Source: Asticcacaulis sp. YBE204
GTDB lineage: Bacteria > Pseudomonadota > Alphaproteobacteria > Caulobacterales > Caulobacteraceae
Assembly (NCBI RefSeq): GCF_000495855.1
Contig: NZ_AWGF01000002.1
Span: forward strand, 1-64,000
Reading direction: 5' to 3'
Length of the DNA: 64,000 nt
This document shows positions 62,891 to 64,000 of this stretch, piece by piece. Numbering within the stretch: the first letter of the stretch is position 1; each line of letters starts with the position of its first letter. The notes below the pieces were generated by a model. It ran no database searches, was not told the origin of the DNA, and was given only the letters and a program-made list of their open reading frames with translations. The translations under genes and the position numbers were made by a program.

Positions 62891-64000
62891 GGCGTCTTTT
62901 TCTCCCAGTCAGCCTCGAACCCCGTACCCTTGGCCGCGATGTCGTGAAGGTCCTGCCGCGTCTCGGCCAGCAGGACCGGCGGCACCTCGCCCAGTGCCAC
63001 AGACGCGCCGTGCCAGCCGCTGTTGCGCCGCAGTTTGGCGAAACTCAGCTCCGTCAGCGCCGCCGGAAGGTTCTCCTCCGGCAGGGGACTGCCCGAAAAA
63101 TGGATCAGCGCCACCAGACCTGCGGCGTTATAGGTGCGTTCATAGGTAAAGAAGACACCGCCGTCTTCCGCCGCCCCGCGCGTATAGCCCAGCTTGTTGG
63201 CCGCGCCCCTGAGCTTGAAGGTTTCGATCATCCAGCCCCGCCGGTCGGTGATGACCGTGTCGGCCTTGTGCGCCGGATCGAACACCGGCAGGTCGCGCCC
63301 GAACTGATCGAACGGCGATATGACCTCATAATCGGCCAGATGGGTCTGCCAGCCCTCTATGAGACGGGCCTCGACCAACTGGCTGTGGGCCAGTTGAACG
63401 GACGCGAAACGCGCTACATCGACGGCGCCGTCATCGCTATCGCTCAGACTGTTGTCATCGAGCGGCCGGAAGGTCGCCACGCACCTGCCGTCATCGTCCA
63501 GCCCCATCCACACCAGCCGTCGCGCCAGACGCGCCACCAACGGATGCCCCATAACATAGAGCTGCCAGTCCTCCACAGGCCATATCCGTTCCAGACACAT
63601 GGCTTCGCGCAAACGTGCCGTCTGGTCCGGAATGACCTGCTTGAGCTCCTTGCGCGCCGTCGCCAGAGCCTTCTTGGCCTCCTCTATGAGCGGCTTTTCC
63701 TCGTCATTGCGCGCCGTCGGCAGGGCTTTGACCGGCTGCCCGGCCCCATTGAGCAGGACCAGAGCATCGCTGGCGTCGAGCACCATACGGTAGGCGCGGT
63801 CATTCCCGCATTCAAGCTCTGCCGTCCCGGTTTCGTCGAGCCCCGCTGTAGGTATAGTGCGATCGGCCAGTTCCTCGGTCGTCCAGCCGCGCCGCGCCGC
63901 GATCTCCTCGATCAGGGTGGCGGCGTGCGCCTGCACGGTCTTGGCCTTGAAGCGGTTGGCCGTGGCCAGCACGATCTGGATCGCGGCAGGCGACGGATTG
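62884..64000 (-). CDS. DUF4132 domain protein, C-terminal part (cut by window edge)
   Basis: The frame is open to the right edge, so the N-terminus lies outside the window; about 370 residues are seen. The visible part has the DUF4132 (MolR/YehI-like) pattern: RLREAMCLERIWPVEDWQLY, HPLVARLARRLVW and the VISPFDQFGRDLPVF segment. E. coli YehI is the nearest known relative; a regulatory role in molybdate metabolism was once proposed for MolR but is weakly supported. The stop overlaps the MoxR start by seven bases. Confidence 0.8.
   Translation of the reverse strand, partial: NPSPAAIQIVLATANRFKAKTVQAHAATLIEEIAARRGWTTEELADRTIPTAGLDETGTAELECGNDRAYRMVLDASDALVLLNGAGQPVKALPTARNDEEKPLIEEAKKALATARKELKQVIPDQTARLREAMCLERIWPVEDWQLYVMGHPLVARLARRLVWMGLDDDGRCVATFRPLDDNSLSDSDDGAVDVARFASVQLAHSQLVEARLIEGWQTHLADYEVISPFDQFGRDLPVFDPAHKADTVITDRRGWMIETFKLRGAANKLGYTRGAAEDGGVFFTYERTYNAAGLVALIHFSGSPLPEENLPAALTELSFAKLRRNSGWHGASVALGEVPPVLLAETRQDLHDIAAKGTGFEADWEKKTPW

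Overview
The window is a dense, GC-rich chromosomal stretch from an alphaproteobacterium. Gene content, synteny (fabD-fabG-acpP-fabF-mltG-yicC-gmk; rpsF-rpsR-rplI; dnaB/alr/radA/cvpA/purF; yfgM-bamB-der) and the dispersed intergenic repeats point to the Caulobacterales, most like Asticcacaulis or a close relative. That placement is an inference from the proteins; no 16S gene is present. There is no sign of a prophage, transposase, rRNA or CRISPR array. One tRNA gene (Thr, TGT) is present.

Layout. 0.1-9 kb: a secreted CAP-domain protein, a FemAB/GNAT-like acyltransferase, metG, tRNA-Thr, several small envelope or hypothetical proteins, a GAF-VOC fusion and a lipoprotein cytochrome c. 9-15.4 kb (minus strand): fatty-acid synthesis (fabD, fabG, acpP, fabF) followed by mltG, yicC and gmk. 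15.6-20.3 kb: an S9 peptidase, an exported peroxiredoxin, the S6-S18-L9 ribosomal operon with a structured leader, and a 2OG-Fe(II) oxygenase. 20.6-27.9 kb: two tandem paralogous TonB-dependent receptors, then an S41 protease lipoprotein and a small lipoprotein. 28-37.7 kb: dnaB, a PEGA-type lipoprotein, alr, radA, cvpA, purF, an SDR, a lysine 6-aminotransferase-like enzyme and a PhzF protein. 37.8-42.7 kb (minus): der, bamB, a YfgM-like protein and panB. 42.7-48 kb: an ECF sigma factor module, a PadR regulator with a siderophore-interacting protein, a FUSC transporter and an ArsC/Spx-like protein. 48.1-56.3 kb: a complete kdp potassium-uptake operon (31-aa ORF, kdpF, A, B, C, D, E) preceded by 11-bp-phased direct repeats that look like a KdpE operator. 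56.3-64 kb (minus): a tightly overlapped five-gene cluster encoding DUF4132 (cut by the window edge), MoxR-type AAA+ ATPase, DUF5682, VWA and SWIM proteins.

The last cluster is the strongest candidate for a poorly described system. It resembles the uncharacterised E. coli yehI/L/M/P/Q set. Its genes are coupled by 0 to 7 base junctions. The DUF5682 protein carries spaced H, E and GGFH motifs that recall EreA/ChaN/TIKI-type hydrolases. A MoxR/VWA chaperone pair acting on a SWIM or DUF4132 partner is a reasonable model but unproven.

Non-coding features of note: a dispersed palindromic repeat family at four sites, one copy lying between kdpB and kdpC; a triple-hairpin repeat between fabF and acpP; a 26-bp inverted repeat between fabG and fabD; a MITE-like inverted-repeat interval between the two receptors; and several strong intrinsic terminators.
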